Source: Anaerolineales bacterium UBA5797 (GTDB lineage: Bacteria > Chloroflexota > Anaerolineae > Anaerolineales > Villigracilaceae). Taken from it: 33,387 nt of DNA. The notes under the pieces were generated by a model. The model was not told where the DNA came from. It worked only from the letters and a program-made list of their open reading frames with translations, and made no database searches. The stretch spans positions 1-33,387 of the forward strand of contig DIDP01000069.1 in NCBI GenBank assembly GCA_002418205.1. Direction: 5' to 3'. Shown one piece after another: positions 14,121 through 21,660 of the stretch (position 1 is the stretch's first letter; each line of letters opens with the position of its first letter). The translations under genes were made by a program, and so were the position numbers.

Positions 14121-15296
14121 ATGAACACAAAATTCCTCGAAGCCCGCGAACTGGTGACAAAAGCACGCGAAGCCCTGCGCCGCGGCGATAAAGAGTCTGC
14201 CCGGGGACTCGGAGAGAAAGCCGCCCTGCTGATGCCCGAAATGGAGGATGCCTGGCTGGTGCTTGCCGCCTCGGACCCGAACCCGGAGGACGCGCTCGCC
14301 TATGCCGAAAAAGCACTGGAAATCAACCCGGAGAGCAGCCGCGCCCATCGGGCGGTGGAATGGGCGCAGGGACGGTTGAATCAGGCTCGGGCTTCGTCCG
14401 AACCGTTGCGAGGCGTGGAGACCGAATCGGTTTCTGTAAATCCGCCCGGTCAGGTCGAGTCGCCAAAATCGAATCCGCCGGTCAAGGCAAAATCCAATAA
14501 ACGGGTCTGGATCTTTGCCGGAGCGTTCGCAGTCCTGGCTTGTGTGGTGGTCGCGGTCGCGGCGTGGACGGCGTTTACGAACCCGGCATTCGCTTCGATC
14601 CTCAACCCTCAGCCCGTGGTTGCGGTCCCCACAAATGAAGTCCATTGGGCGCAGGTGGAGATCGCGAAACCTGCGAAGGTCCCTGCCGATGTGGACGCGT
14701 TTGAACCCCAGGCAGCGGATACTGCCACGCCTGTCCCCACGGAAGAACCAACGGCGCTGCCAACGGATGTTCCGACATTGGAACCGACAGCCGTCCCCAC
14801 CGAAGCGCCAACGCTCGCACCTGAAGAAACGGAAACGCCGGGCACCATATCAATGGAGTTCGTGGAGGATGTTCCCGCGAACGACCCCCTCCCGTTGCCG
14901 CCTGCCTCCGCGCCGAAGCCGAGCGTTGCCCAAAGCGGCAGTGACACACGCTGGATCGATGTCGATCTGACCAACCAGCGCGTGTATGCCTATGAGGGCG
15001 AAACGGTCGTAAATTCGTTCATCGTTTCGACCGGCACCTGGCTGACGCCGACCGTGACCGGGGAATATAAAATCTATGTGAAATACCGCTCGGCAAAGAT
15101 GTCGGGTCCCGGTTATTATCTGCCCAATGTGCCCTACATCATGTATTTTTATAAGGGCTATGGATTGCACGGAACCTACTGGCATAACAATTTTGGCACG
15201 CCGATGAGTCACGGCTGTGTGAACCTGACGATCGATGATGCCGCCTGGTTGTATAACTGGGCATCCGTGGGCACGTTGGTGAACGTGCATTATTAG
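14121..15296 (+). CDS. L,D-transpeptidase 2 with cytoplasmic TPR module
   Basis: 391 aa from ATG 14121. The N-terminal cytoplasmic helical TPR-like region (about 5-90: ALRRGDKESARGLGEKAALL, ALAYAEKALEINPESSRAH) is followed by a membrane helix (about 132-154), a long stalk with PTEEPTALPTDVPTLEPTAV-style repeats, and a YkuD domain ending in HGTYWHNNFGTPMSHGCVNL with Cys366. The catalytic motif is intact. The frame extends upstream of ATG 14121, but that part overlaps the previous gene and looks unrelated. It is likely co-transcribed with the amidase and copy 1, from which it is 29 nt away. Confidence 0.87.
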   Translation: MNTKFLEARELVTKAREALRRGDKESARGLGEKAALLMPEMEDAWLVLAASDPNPEDALAYAEKALEINPESSRAHRAVEWAQGRLNQARASSEPLRGVETESVSVNPPGQVESPKSNPPVKAKSNKRVWIFAGAFAVLACVVVAVAAWTAFTNPAFASILNPQPVVAVPTNEVHWAQVEIAKPAKVPADVDAFEPQAADTATPVPTEEPTALPTDVPTLEPTAVPTEAPTLAPEETETPGTISMEFVEDVPANDPLPLPPASAPKPSVAQSGSDTRWIDVDLTNQRVYAYEGETVVNSFIVSTGTWLTPTVTGEYKIYVKYRSAKMSGPGYYLPNVPYIMYFYKGYGLHGTYWHNNFGTPMSHGCVNLTIDDAAWLYNWASVGTLVNVHY

Positions 15297-15304
15297 GAAG
15301 AGAA

Positions 15305-15335
15305 GGTGACGGACATTTTACCGATGTCCGTCACC
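15305..15335 (+). other. Perfect 12-bp hairpin just before the third transpeptidase gene
   Basis: GGTGACGGACAT (15305-15316) pairs perfectly with ATGTCCGTCACC (15324-15335) around a 7-nt loop. It starts 8 nt after the stop of the previous gene and ends 10 nt before the ATG at 15346. There is no U-tract, so it is not a classic terminator. It may trim or stabilise the mRNA, bind a protein as an inverted-repeat operator, or limit translation of the next gene. Confidence 0.65.
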
Positions 15336-15345
15336 CGGATTGCAA

Positions 15346-16377
15346 ATGAGCAGGTCCAGGTTTTCCCGGCGAGATTTTCTGAAACTAGGCGGTTATGGCT
15401 TGATGGGGATGATACTGCCAGACCTTTCCCTGAACCTTCCTCAACAGGATGATTTTGACAACCTGCGCGGACGAGTCATCGACCGGGTGTTGTGGTCGTT
15501 CGATGAGCCCAATTCAAAATCCAAACGGAAGAATCTATACTGGCATGATCTGATCTTCAACATCACGAACACCACGATCAGCGAGGATACCGCCGCGTAT
15601 AACCGCGTGTGGTACGAGATCGATGACGGCGGATATGTGTATTCGGGGAGCGTTCAACCGGTACGCACGCTATTGAACGAGCCCCAGCACATTTCCCTCA
15701 AAGGCGCGCTCGGTGAGGTCAGCGTGCCGTATACCGATGCCTATCTGGAGCCCGACCCGAATTCGGAGGTGATCTATCGCCTGTATTACGAGACCGTCCA
15801 TTGGGTCACAGCCAGCGCGGTGGATCCGCTGGATGGCAGCATCTGGTATTACCTGCTGGACGATAAGTTCGAGCAATATTATTACGTCCGCGGGGAACAC
15901 ATCCGCCTCATCCCGGACGATGAGCTGACTCCGTTATCGCCGAATGTCCCCAACAAGGACAAGCGCCTCGAAGTCCGGCTCGATGATCAGCTCGTGCTGG
16001 CGTACGAAAACGACAGACTGATCTTCGCCACGCGCGCCGCCACCGGCGGACGTTTGCGCAGCGGGACCTATACGACCCCGACCGGCGATTACATCACATT
16101 TCATAAACGTCCCACACGCCACATGGCGGCAGGTGACCTCGCCGCCAGCGGATTCGACCTGCCCGGCGTACCCTGGGTGATCTACATCAAAGAGAACGGT
16201 ACATCCTTCCACGGGACGTACTGGCACAACGATTACGGACGTCCGCGCAGCCACGGTTGCATCAACCTCACGCCACAGGCCGCCAAATGGCTCTATCGTT
16301 GGACGATCCCCGCCGTGCCGCCGGATAAATCGTTCGTTTATGGTTACGTGGGGACGCGGGTGGATATCAAAGAATAA
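15346..16377 (+). CDS. L,D-transpeptidase 3, Tat-exported, with SH3-like repeats
   Basis: 343 aa. The N-terminus SRSRFSRRDFLKLGGYGLMG is a twin-arginine signal, so the protein is probably exported folded. Two SH3-like segments (YNRVWYEIDDGGYVYSGSVQ at about residues 85-105 and IWYYLLDDKFEQYYYVRGEH at about 165-187) precede a YkuD domain that begins near KRLEVRLDDQLVLAYENDR. The domain has HGTYWHND, RPRSHGCINL and catalytic Cys305. It has no lipobox or stalk. ATG 15346 was preferred to an in-frame TTG at 15340. It is a close paralogue of the next gene. Confidence 0.88.
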   Translation: MSRSRFSRRDFLKLGGYGLMGMILPDLSLNLPQQDDFDNLRGRVIDRVLWSFDEPNSKSKRKNLYWHDLIFNITNTTISEDTAAYNRVWYEIDDGGYVYSGSVQPVRTLLNEPQHISLKGALGEVSVPYTDAYLEPDPNSEVIYRLYYETVHWVTASAVDPLDGSIWYYLLDDKFEQYYYVRGEHIRLIPDDELTPLSPNVPNKDKRLEVRLDDQLVLAYENDRLIFATRAATGGRLRSGTYTTPTGDYITFHKRPTRHMAAGDLAASGFDLPGVPWVIYIKENGTSFHGTYWHNDYGRPRSHGCINLTPQAAKWLYRWTIPAVPPDKSFVYGYVGTRVDIKE

Positions 16378-16417
16378 GAAAAAAGTAAAAGCCAGGGTAT
16401 TTCCGTTCATTTGCCAT

Positions 16418-16429
16418 TACACTTATCCC
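16418..16429 (+). promoter_or_regulatory. Candidate leaderless promoter of transpeptidase 4
   Basis: TACACT (16418-16423), the 6-nt spacer TATCCC and then ATG 16430. No Shine-Dalgarno precedes the ATG, which suggests a separate transcription start inside the cluster. Confidence 0.4.
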
Positions 16430-17452
16430 ATGCTTGATCAATTGACCCGTCGTGATTTTCTAAAACTCGTCAGCACCGGCTCGCTCGCCTTTGCCTTGAG
16501 CGACCTGAAACTGGACCGCGCCTTTGCCCTGTCCACCATCAAACAGGGCTGCATGACCATCAGCGGGATTCCCCTGTATGACGCCCCCGCGTTCACCGCC
16601 AACAAGATCCATAACTTCGGCAAGGACCAGGTGGTGGATATCACGGGGATCGAGGAGGAGGGGGATGAGGGGAATCCGTTCAACCGTGTCTGGTACAAGG
16701 TCAATGACGAAGGCTTTACCTACTCGGGCTGGGTGCTCCCCGTGGAGACGCGCTATCAGAAGCCGGGTTTCGAGGTTCCCAAGGAGGGACGGGTGGGTGA
16801 GATCACCGTCCCGTTCTGCGATACGAAGAAGGAACCCTACGTCTATGCGGAGCGCGGCTACCGCATCTACTACGGAAGCACACATTGGGTGAAACGGGTC
16901 GTGGTCACGCGCGACGAAAAAAGCATCTGGTACGAGATCTACGACAGTGAATTGAAAAGGTTCTTTTATGTCCCCTCGCATGACATGCGCCTCGTTCCCT
17001 ATGATGAGTTGACTTTGCTCTCACCGGAGGTGCCCGACGAAGACAAGCTGATCGTCGTGGATCTGGAGAACCAGATGGTCACCGCGTTCGAGGGGGAGAA
17101 GCTGGTCTTTTCACAGCGTTGTTCCAGCGGTGCGAAGGGCACCGAAACGCCGAAGGGTGAATTCCGTACCTATCACAAGGGACCCGCCGTCCACATGACG
17201 AATCAGGGCGACGCGCTTGAGAACATTTATAATCTGCCGGGTGTGCCGTGGTGCGCGTTCTTCACGGGGTTGGGACACGCCTTTCATGGAACCTACTGGC
17301 ACAACGATTACGGACGCCCGCGCAGTCACGGCTGTGTGAACCTGCCGTCAGAGGCGGCAAAATTCATTTATCGCTGGACCAGACCCAACGTCCCACCCGA
17401 TGCGGATTATGTCCATCTGCCGGGTGAAGGCACGCGAGTCCAGGTTTTCTAA
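16430..17452 (+). CDS. L,D-transpeptidase 4, Tat-exported, with SH3-like repeats
   Basis: 340 aa from ATG 16430. The twin-arginine signal is LTRRDFLKLVSTGSLAFAL. The layout is the same as in transpeptidase 3: an SH3-like segment around FNRVWYKVNDEGFTYSGWVL, a second around IWYEIYDSELKRFFYVPSHD, then a YkuD domain from KLIVVDLENQMVTAFEGEK to HGTYWHNDYGRPRSHGCVNL with Cys302. The shared 17-residue HGTYWHNDYGRPRSHGC shows recent duplication. The reading frame continues upstream to 16340, but that part overlaps the previous gene. A good ribosome site links it to the LURP-one-like gene 12 nt downstream. Confidence 0.88.
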   Translation: MLDQLTRRDFLKLVSTGSLAFALSDLKLDRAFALSTIKQGCMTISGIPLYDAPAFTANKIHNFGKDQVVDITGIEEEGDEGNPFNRVWYKVNDEGFTYSGWVLPVETRYQKPGFEVPKEGRVGEITVPFCDTKKEPYVYAERGYRIYYGSTHWVKRVVVTRDEKSIWYEIYDSELKRFFYVPSHDMRLVPYDELTLLSPEVPDEDKLIVVDLENQMVTAFEGEKLVFSQRCSSGAKGTETPKGEFRTYHKGPAVHMTNQGDALENIYNLPGVPWCAFFTGLGHAFHGTYWHNDYGRPRSHGCVNLPSEAAKFIYRWTRPNVPPDADYVHLPGEGTRVQVF

Positions 17453-17464
17453 AAGGAGAATGCT

Positions 17465-18046
17465 GTGAATCCCATTTTTCAATTCCCGAGTTATTTGCTC
17501 AAACGTCAGGTCTTTGCGCTCACCGGCAGGTTCCGTTTTTACGACCCGAACGGGAACCAGGTGATGTTCAGCGAGCAGAAGATGTTCAAACTGCGTGAGG
17601 ATATCCGTGTGTATTCGGATGAGAACAAGACGCAGGAGGTGTTGAGCATCAAGGCACGCCAGATCATCGATTTTTCCGCGGCATATGACGTGGTGGATAC
17701 GGCCTATAATCAGAAGATCGGTGTGCTGCGCCGCAAGGGTTGGAGTTCGATGCTGCGTGACGAATGGCAGGTGCTGGACGCGAACGAGGACCAGATTGGT
17801 GTGTTGTTCGAAGACAGCATGGGGATGGCGCTGCTGCGCCGTTTTCTGCTCGGCTCGTTGCTGCCTCAGAACTATGACATTACCCTCGGCGGGGCGCGGG
17901 TTGCCGACCTAAAGCAGAATTTCAATCTCTTCCGTTATGAACTGAACCTCGATTTTACGATGGACCCTTCGCAAAAACTTGACCGACGTTTGGGCATTGC
18001 CGCTGGAATTTTGCTTGCCGCGGTGGAAGGCAGGCAGAGCAATTAA
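17465..18046 (+). CDS. LURP-one-related (scramblase-fold) protein
   Basis: 193 aa. It starts with GTG at 17465, chosen because AAAAGGAG lies 6-7 nt upstream. The pattern LLKRQVFALTGRFRFYDPNGNQVMFSEQKMFKLREDIRVY and the later VLDANEDQIGVLFED fit the LURP-one-related family, whose barrel fold resembles phospholipid scramblases. Bacterial members are uncharacterised. No signal peptide is evident, so it is likely cytoplasmic or attached to the inner membrane face. It lies in an operon between a wall transpeptidase and an unknown protein. Confidence 0.75.
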   Translation: MNPIFQFPSYLLKRQVFALTGRFRFYDPNGNQVMFSEQKMFKLREDIRVYSDENKTQEVLSIKARQIIDFSAAYDVVDTAYNQKIGVLRRKGWSSMLRDEWQVLDANEDQIGVLFEDSMGMALLRRFLLGSLLPQNYDITLGGARVADLKQNFNLFRYELNLDFTMDPSQKLDRRLGIAAGILLAAVEGRQSN

Positions 18047-18474
18047 TGGCGCGCCAGCCCCTCTTCTCCGGTCTTGTAGTGGATGAGTTCGGGAACGTTG
18101 CTGAATCCGCACTGGTGGGCGATGAGCCCTGTTATGTAGTGGATGATGCGGGCTTTCGCCGTCACGTCCCCGCGGAGCAGGTGGACAAGCAGGTGCTGGC
18201 TCAGATCGCCGAGTTAATGAAGGGCAGTGAAGACCTGATTTCCGAACAAACCGCAAAGATGCTGGGGCAGGAGGATGTGTTCACCAAAGCCGCCATCGAA
18301 CAGCAGTTGAAGAACATCGATAAACAGTTCGACCAGTTGATAAAGGCTGGCATCCCCGAGGATATGCGGGCATACATGGGGATGATGGGGTTCAAGGTTG
18401 TCATCAACGTGCATGGGGAAGTGTTGAGCGTGGACCAGCCGGGCACAGCCTCCTCCGACGATGATGGAGAATAA
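18046..18474 (+). CDS. Hypothetical protein following the LURP-one-like gene
   Basis: 142 aa. I do not recognise the family. It starts at the ATG sharing one base with the previous stop (TAATG), so translation is coupled. The N-terminal half looks like a small beta domain (LFSGLVVDEFGNVAESALVG, CYVVDDAGFRRHVPAEQVD). The middle is helical and charged, and the end is acidic (SSDDDGE). No membrane segment or signal peptide is present. The tight linkage suggests it works with the LURP-one-like protein. It is closed by a strong terminator. Confidence 0.75.
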   Translation: MARQPLFSGLVVDEFGNVAESALVGDEPCYVVDDAGFRRHVPAEQVDKQVLAQIAELMKGSEDLISEQTAKMLGQEDVFTKAAIEQQLKNIDKQFDQLIKAGIPEDMRAYMGMMGFKVVINVHGEVLSVDQPGTASSDDDGE

Positions 18475-18475
18475 A

Positions 18476-18506
18476 AAAAAGAGCGGACGAATAGTCCGCT
18501 CTTTTT
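18476..18506 (+). terminator. Terminator of the envelope cluster
   Basis: GAGCGGAC (18481-18488) pairs with GTCCGCTC (18494-18501) around loop GAATA, with flanking A5 and T5 runs. It lies directly after the hypothetical gene. Confidence 0.9.
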
Positions 18507-18551
18507 CCATAACCCGGAAAGTGGACGGTCACCTCGATGAATGGGAGTGAT

Positions 18552-19760
18552 ATGCAAAAACAAAACAACATTCGTACTTTGCCGCGCAATGTGTGGGTCA
18601 TGTCTGCCACTTCGCTGCTCAATGACATCTCTTCGGAGATGCTTCTCAATCTCATCCCATTTTTCCTTTCGAACATTCTGGGCGTCCGCACGGTGGTCAT
18701 CGGTTTTATCGACGGCATTGCCGAGACCACGGCGAGTTTGTTGAAGATATTCTTCGGCATGTTATCGGACCGCCTCGGCAGGCGCAAACCGTTCGCGGTG
18801 ACCGGGTACGCGCTTTCCGCGTTCACCAAGCCATTGTTGTATTTTGCCAACGCCTGGGGATGGGTGCTGGGAGTCCGTTTTGCAGACCGGGTGGGGAAGG
18901 GTGTCCGTACCGCGCCGCGGGATGCTTTGATCGCCGATTCGGTCAACGGGCATCAACGCGGACTTGCGTTCGGGATCCATCGCGCCGCGGACACCCTCGG
19001 CGCCTTCCTCGGACTTGGGATTGCCGCCGTTATCATCTGGCTCACCCAATCCGACGCCTTGTTGCTTGCGCGGGATACCTTCCAGTTGATCGTGCTGGTG
19101 AGCATTGTTCCGGCAGGGTTGGCGGTGCTGGTCCTGGCGTTCGGTGCGGTGGATAAAACAGGATCAGGCACATCATCCGAAGTGAGGCGTTTGAGTCTCA
19201 AGGGGATGGATGCGCGGTTCAAGACCTTCCTGTTGATCATGGTCATCTTCACGCTCGGCAACTCATCCGATGCGTTCATCCTCCTGCGCGGACAGGAACG
19301 CGGGTTGAGCATTCTGCAGGTGATGGGGATGGCGTTGACGTTCAATCTGTTGTATACCGTTTTCGCGGGTCCGCTCGGCGCGTGGTCGGACAAAGTGGGA
19401 CGACGCAGGCTGATCCTCGGCGGGTGGTTTGCCTACGGGTTGGTGTATCTCGGTTTTGCGTTCGCGCGAGAAGGCTGGCAGGTGTGGACGTTGTTCGCGT
19501 TGTACGGATTGTATTATGCGGCGACGGAGGGTGTGGCGAAGGCGCTGGTGGCTGACCTTGTGCCCGAAGCGCAGCGCGGCACGGCGTATGGGTTGTTCAA
19601 CGCCGCCATCGGGATCATGGCATTGCCTGCCTCCATGATCGCAGGCTTGTTATGGCAGGGAATTGGCGCGTGGAACGGGTTTGGTCCTGCGGCTCCGTTT
19701 TTGTTCGGCGCGTGCTTGGCTTTGCTGGCAGGTTATTTGTTTTGGAAGTTTATAAAATAA
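18552..19760 (+). CDS. Major facilitator superfamily transporter
   Basis: 402 aa with about 12 predicted membrane helices. Typical features are the loop 2-3 motif GMLSDRLGRRKPFAVTGY, the mirrored second-half motif GAWSDKVGRRRLILGGW, and RVGKGVRTAPRDALIADSV, a block seen in one subgroup of MFS proteins. The substrate cannot be deduced. ATG 18552 is preferred over ATG 18537 because GGGAG lies 5 nt before it. It stands alone, isolated from the envelope cluster by a terminator. Confidence 0.88.
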   Translation: MQKQNNIRTLPRNVWVMSATSLLNDISSEMLLNLIPFFLSNILGVRTVVIGFIDGIAETTASLLKIFFGMLSDRLGRRKPFAVTGYALSAFTKPLLYFANAWGWVLGVRFADRVGKGVRTAPRDALIADSVNGHQRGLAFGIHRAADTLGAFLGLGIAAVIIWLTQSDALLLARDTFQLIVLVSIVPAGLAVLVLAFGAVDKTGSGTSSEVRRLSLKGMDARFKTFLLIMVIFTLGNSSDAFILLRGQERGLSILQVMGMALTFNLLYTVFAGPLGAWSDKVGRRRLILGGWFAYGLVYLGFAFAREGWQVWTLFALYGLYYAATEGVAKALVADLVPEAQRGTAYGLFNAAIGIMALPASMIAGLLWQGIGAWNGFGPAAPFLFGACLALLAGYLFWKFIK

Positions 19761-19763
19761 TTT

Positions 19764-19796
19764 GCAACGGGGGCGTTGTTACTGCCCCGCTTTTAT
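19764..19796 (+). terminator. Possible terminator after the MFS gene
   Basis: GGGGC and GCCCC flank a 9-nt loop and are followed by GCTTTTATT, just after the MFS stop codon. The stem is short, so this is tentative. The rest of 19797-19942, between the two convergent genes, shows nothing I can identify. Confidence 0.4.
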
Positions 19797-19942
19797 TCAT
19801 AAGGGTATCTGGTTTGGCAGGTAGCGTCCACGCGGAACAAAGGTCGTTCGTTTGGGTGTGACCGTCAAATGCGTGAAGCATGGGCTGGCAGGGAAATCCA
19901 CGACCCACACCGTGTCAAACCACTGCACAGTGATTTTGTTTG

Positions 19943-21262
19943 TTAATTGCGCATTCGAGGTTCTGTCAGGGGTTCCAGATATTGCCCGCGGGGATCTTGT
20001 TGAAGAAGCGGGCAGGATTTAATGTCCTTCCATGAGAAGGCATAACCTCGCTCTTTACTGGAACGACGGGCTTTGACCTCCCATCGGCGTCCATTGAAGA
20101 ACATCACCCATCTGGACCGGGATGGCATCGGGGAAGCCGCTGGAGTTTGCTCCATTCTCAATGGGAAGAAGCGGTCTTTTAACGCAAGGAAGGGCTTTTC
20201 GATGAAATAAAAACTTGCAGATGCGATCAGCAGGGTTGCAAAAAATGCAATGGCTGTTGCTGCCGGTTGTACCATCGCAGGTTTGACGATGCCAAGCTCC
20301 CTGATGTCGAGCGCAAACCAAAGGACGGGAAGATGGTACACATAGAGACCGTAGGAGATCCTTCCCAGGTATGTTAAAGGCGCCCACTCCAAAAATCGCG
20401 TGAAAAGTTTATGCGTGACGATCACATGGATCGTAACGGCGAAGAAATAATTCAGCAAGGAATAACCCCAGATGAATTGATAGGCATTGGGCATGTGCAG
20501 GGGATAGCCGAACGCGGAGAGGGCGCCCAATTCCCCGGTGGCAAAATATTGAGCGGCGAACCCGACAATGGGGATAACGCCAAGCAGGAGGAAGAATTGT
20601 TCCCTGGGTTTTGGCAGGGAATAACGGCTGATGTATGCGCCGAGCGCGAACGCGTCGATATGTGAAAAGGGGAGAACGTAAATTGCCTCCGCCGGGGAAC
20701 TGACGAACATTCTGATCCCTCCATGGGTATGGAGGAACAGCAAGCCGAGTCGGAAGACGGGTCCCAGGAGTACCAGACCGGCAAATACTTTCCTGTACCA
20801 CTTTTCCGGCACGAGCAGGATCAGGAATGGCCAGAAAATATAGAACTGCTCCTCCACAGACAGGGACCAGAAATGCGTAAGAAAATAATTGGACTTGTGA
20901 TAGATCGTGGCAGAATAGAAATCATAGATGTAGAGCGCCGCAAACCTGGCCTGTTCGACGAACAGTTCCATCCAACCGGGACGGTATTTGATGGATATCA
21001 GCCAGGTCGCGAGGACCCCCATTGCGATCAGGTAGAAGTAGTAAAGCGGGAAGATTCGAAGAGTACGCCTGCCGTAGAATTTCTTTAGATATTGTGATCT
21101 GGACAGGGAGGCTTTCATATCCAGAAGGATGCCGGTGATGAGAAATCCCGAAAGGACAAAGAAGAACTGCACCCCCATCCAGCCTGCATCGAAATATCGG
21201 GCATGGAAGAAGAATACAAACAGGAAGGCAATTGCGCGTAAACCATTAAGTCCGGTGATCAT
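19943..21262 (-). CDS. Membrane acyltransferase (OafA/YrhL, acyltransferase 3 family)
   Basis: 439 aa with about ten membrane helices. The N-terminal GLNGLRAIAFLFVFFFHARYF contains the catalytic His20, followed by GVQFFFVLSGFLITGIL and RRTLRIFPLYYFYL. Members transfer acyl groups to sugars of surface polysaccharides or to other envelope molecules. After the last helix there is a basic tail of about 65 residues (from SRSRWVMFFNGRRWEVKARR) that I do not recognise and that should face the cytoplasm. On the minus strand TTTAAT lies 8 nt before the ATG, another very short leader. Confidence 0.85.
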   Translation of the reverse strand: MITGLNGLRAIAFLFVFFFHARYFDAGWMGVQFFFVLSGFLITGILLDMKASLSRSQYLKKFYGRRTLRIFPLYYFYLIAMGVLATWLISIKYRPGWMELFVEQARFAALYIYDFYSATIYHKSNYFLTHFWSLSVEEQFYIFWPFLILLVPEKWYRKVFAGLVLLGPVFRLGLLFLHTHGGIRMFVSSPAEAIYVLPFSHIDAFALGAYISRYSLPKPREQFFLLLGVIPIVGFAAQYFATGELGALSAFGYPLHMPNAYQFIWGYSLLNYFFAVTIHVIVTHKLFTRFLEWAPLTYLGRISYGLYVYHLPVLWFALDIRELGIVKPAMVQPAATAIAFFATLLIASASFYFIEKPFLALKDRFFPLRMEQTPAASPMPSRSRWVMFFNGRRWEVKARRSSKERGYAFSWKDIKSCPLLQQDPRGQYLEPLTEPRMRN

Positions 21263-21499
21263 GGTCTTTCATTAAAATTTGAACGGACATTTGTGTCAAT
21301 GTTCTGGCGGGCATGATGAGAAAATTGTTACTTTTGGGGGAAACCATGAAATTTTCCTTTGGGAGTCCGCTCGAAGCGAGGCTGTTGCTCCGGGCGCGGA
21401 TCAGGCGTCGGCGGAGGGTGATGCGGTTTTTAAATCCCGCGGGAACTTCAGACAAATGGAGAGTCCGGCTGTACCGTTGTGGAATCCATGTAACGGGCG
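21263..21499. other. Upstream part of the 398-bp gap before corA
   Basis: The acyltransferase start region lies at the left end. The rest of this part holds one doubtful small ORF (21346-21537, listed separately) and no hairpin with a U-tract or tRNA-like fold. The right part of the gap (21477-21660) is the corA promoter and leader. Confidence 0.5.
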
Positions 21500-21537
21500 T
21501 ACAATACCGCGGCAAGGAAGATGATGTATACCACTGA
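21346..21537 (+). CDS. Doubtful small basic protein (63 aa)
   Basis: ATG 21346 follows a GGGGG run that could serve as a weak ribosome site. The predicted protein is very basic (EARLLLRARIRRRRRVMRFL, KWRVRLYRCGIHVTG). I recognise no family. Its 3' end overlaps the proposed corA promoter and leader, which argues against it. It could be a real small gene, a gene remnant or chance. Confidence 0.25.
   Translation: MKFSFGSPLEARLLLRARIRRRRRVMRFLNPAGTSDKWRVRLYRCGIHVTGVQYRGKEDDVYH
21477..21505 (+). promoter_or_regulatory. Candidate promoter of the corA leader
   Basis: TTGTGG at 21477-21482, an exact 17-bp spacer, and TACAAT at 21500-21505. The predicted start is near 21512, which gives a leader of about 149 nt before corA. 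Confidence 0.5.
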
Positions 21538-21607
21538 AAGCGACCCAGGCAATACCGAGAGTCAACCGCCCAGTAAAGGCGGAGGTTATGCATTGCAATA
21601 CCAGTAA
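21524..21607 (+). CDS. Short leader ORF (27 codons) upstream of corA
   Basis: The ORF starts at ATG 21524, with AGGA (21515-21518) 5 nt upstream. A second in-frame ATG at 21521 is possible. The peptide has an acidic, proline-containing first half (TTESDPGNTESQPPS) and a Gly-rich end (KGGGYALQYQ), and it stops with TAA at 21605-21607. The stop lies 2 nt before the first arm of the switching hairpins that precede corA. The position and composition recall the leader peptides of enterobacterial magnesium transporter genes (mgtL type), although the sequence is not homologous to any I know. Coding potential is inferred only from start, ribosome site and placement. Confidence 0.45.
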   Translation: MYTTESDPGNTESQPPSKGGGYALQYQ

Positions 21608-21609
21608 CG

Positions 21610-21655
21610 TCACGCAGTGAGACATGCCCCTGCGTGATGATCTCACGCAAGGAGG
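21610..21655 (+). promoter_or_regulatory. Mutually exclusive hairpins before the corA ribosome site
   Basis: Hairpin B is TCACGCAG (21610-21617) with CTGCGTGA (21630-21637), a perfect 8 bp with a 12-nt loop. Hairpin C is TGCGTGA (21631-21637) with TCACGCA (21643-21649), a perfect 7 bp with loop TGATC. They share one arm, so only one can form. Hairpin C touches the Shine-Dalgarno AAGGAGG (21649-21655) and could hinder ribosome binding; hairpin B leaves it open. A further 5-bp hairpin, CCGCC/GGCGG, lies inside the leader ORF (21566-21582). No U-tract follows, so control would be translational. Confidence 0.55.
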
Positions 21656-21660
21656 CATTC

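Noticed and set aside
21506..21660. M-box (ykoK) magnesium riboswitch upstream of corA
   Set aside because: I looked for the conserved GGUGAGGCUCC and related blocks and did not find them. The leader is better described as ORF plus alternative hairpins.
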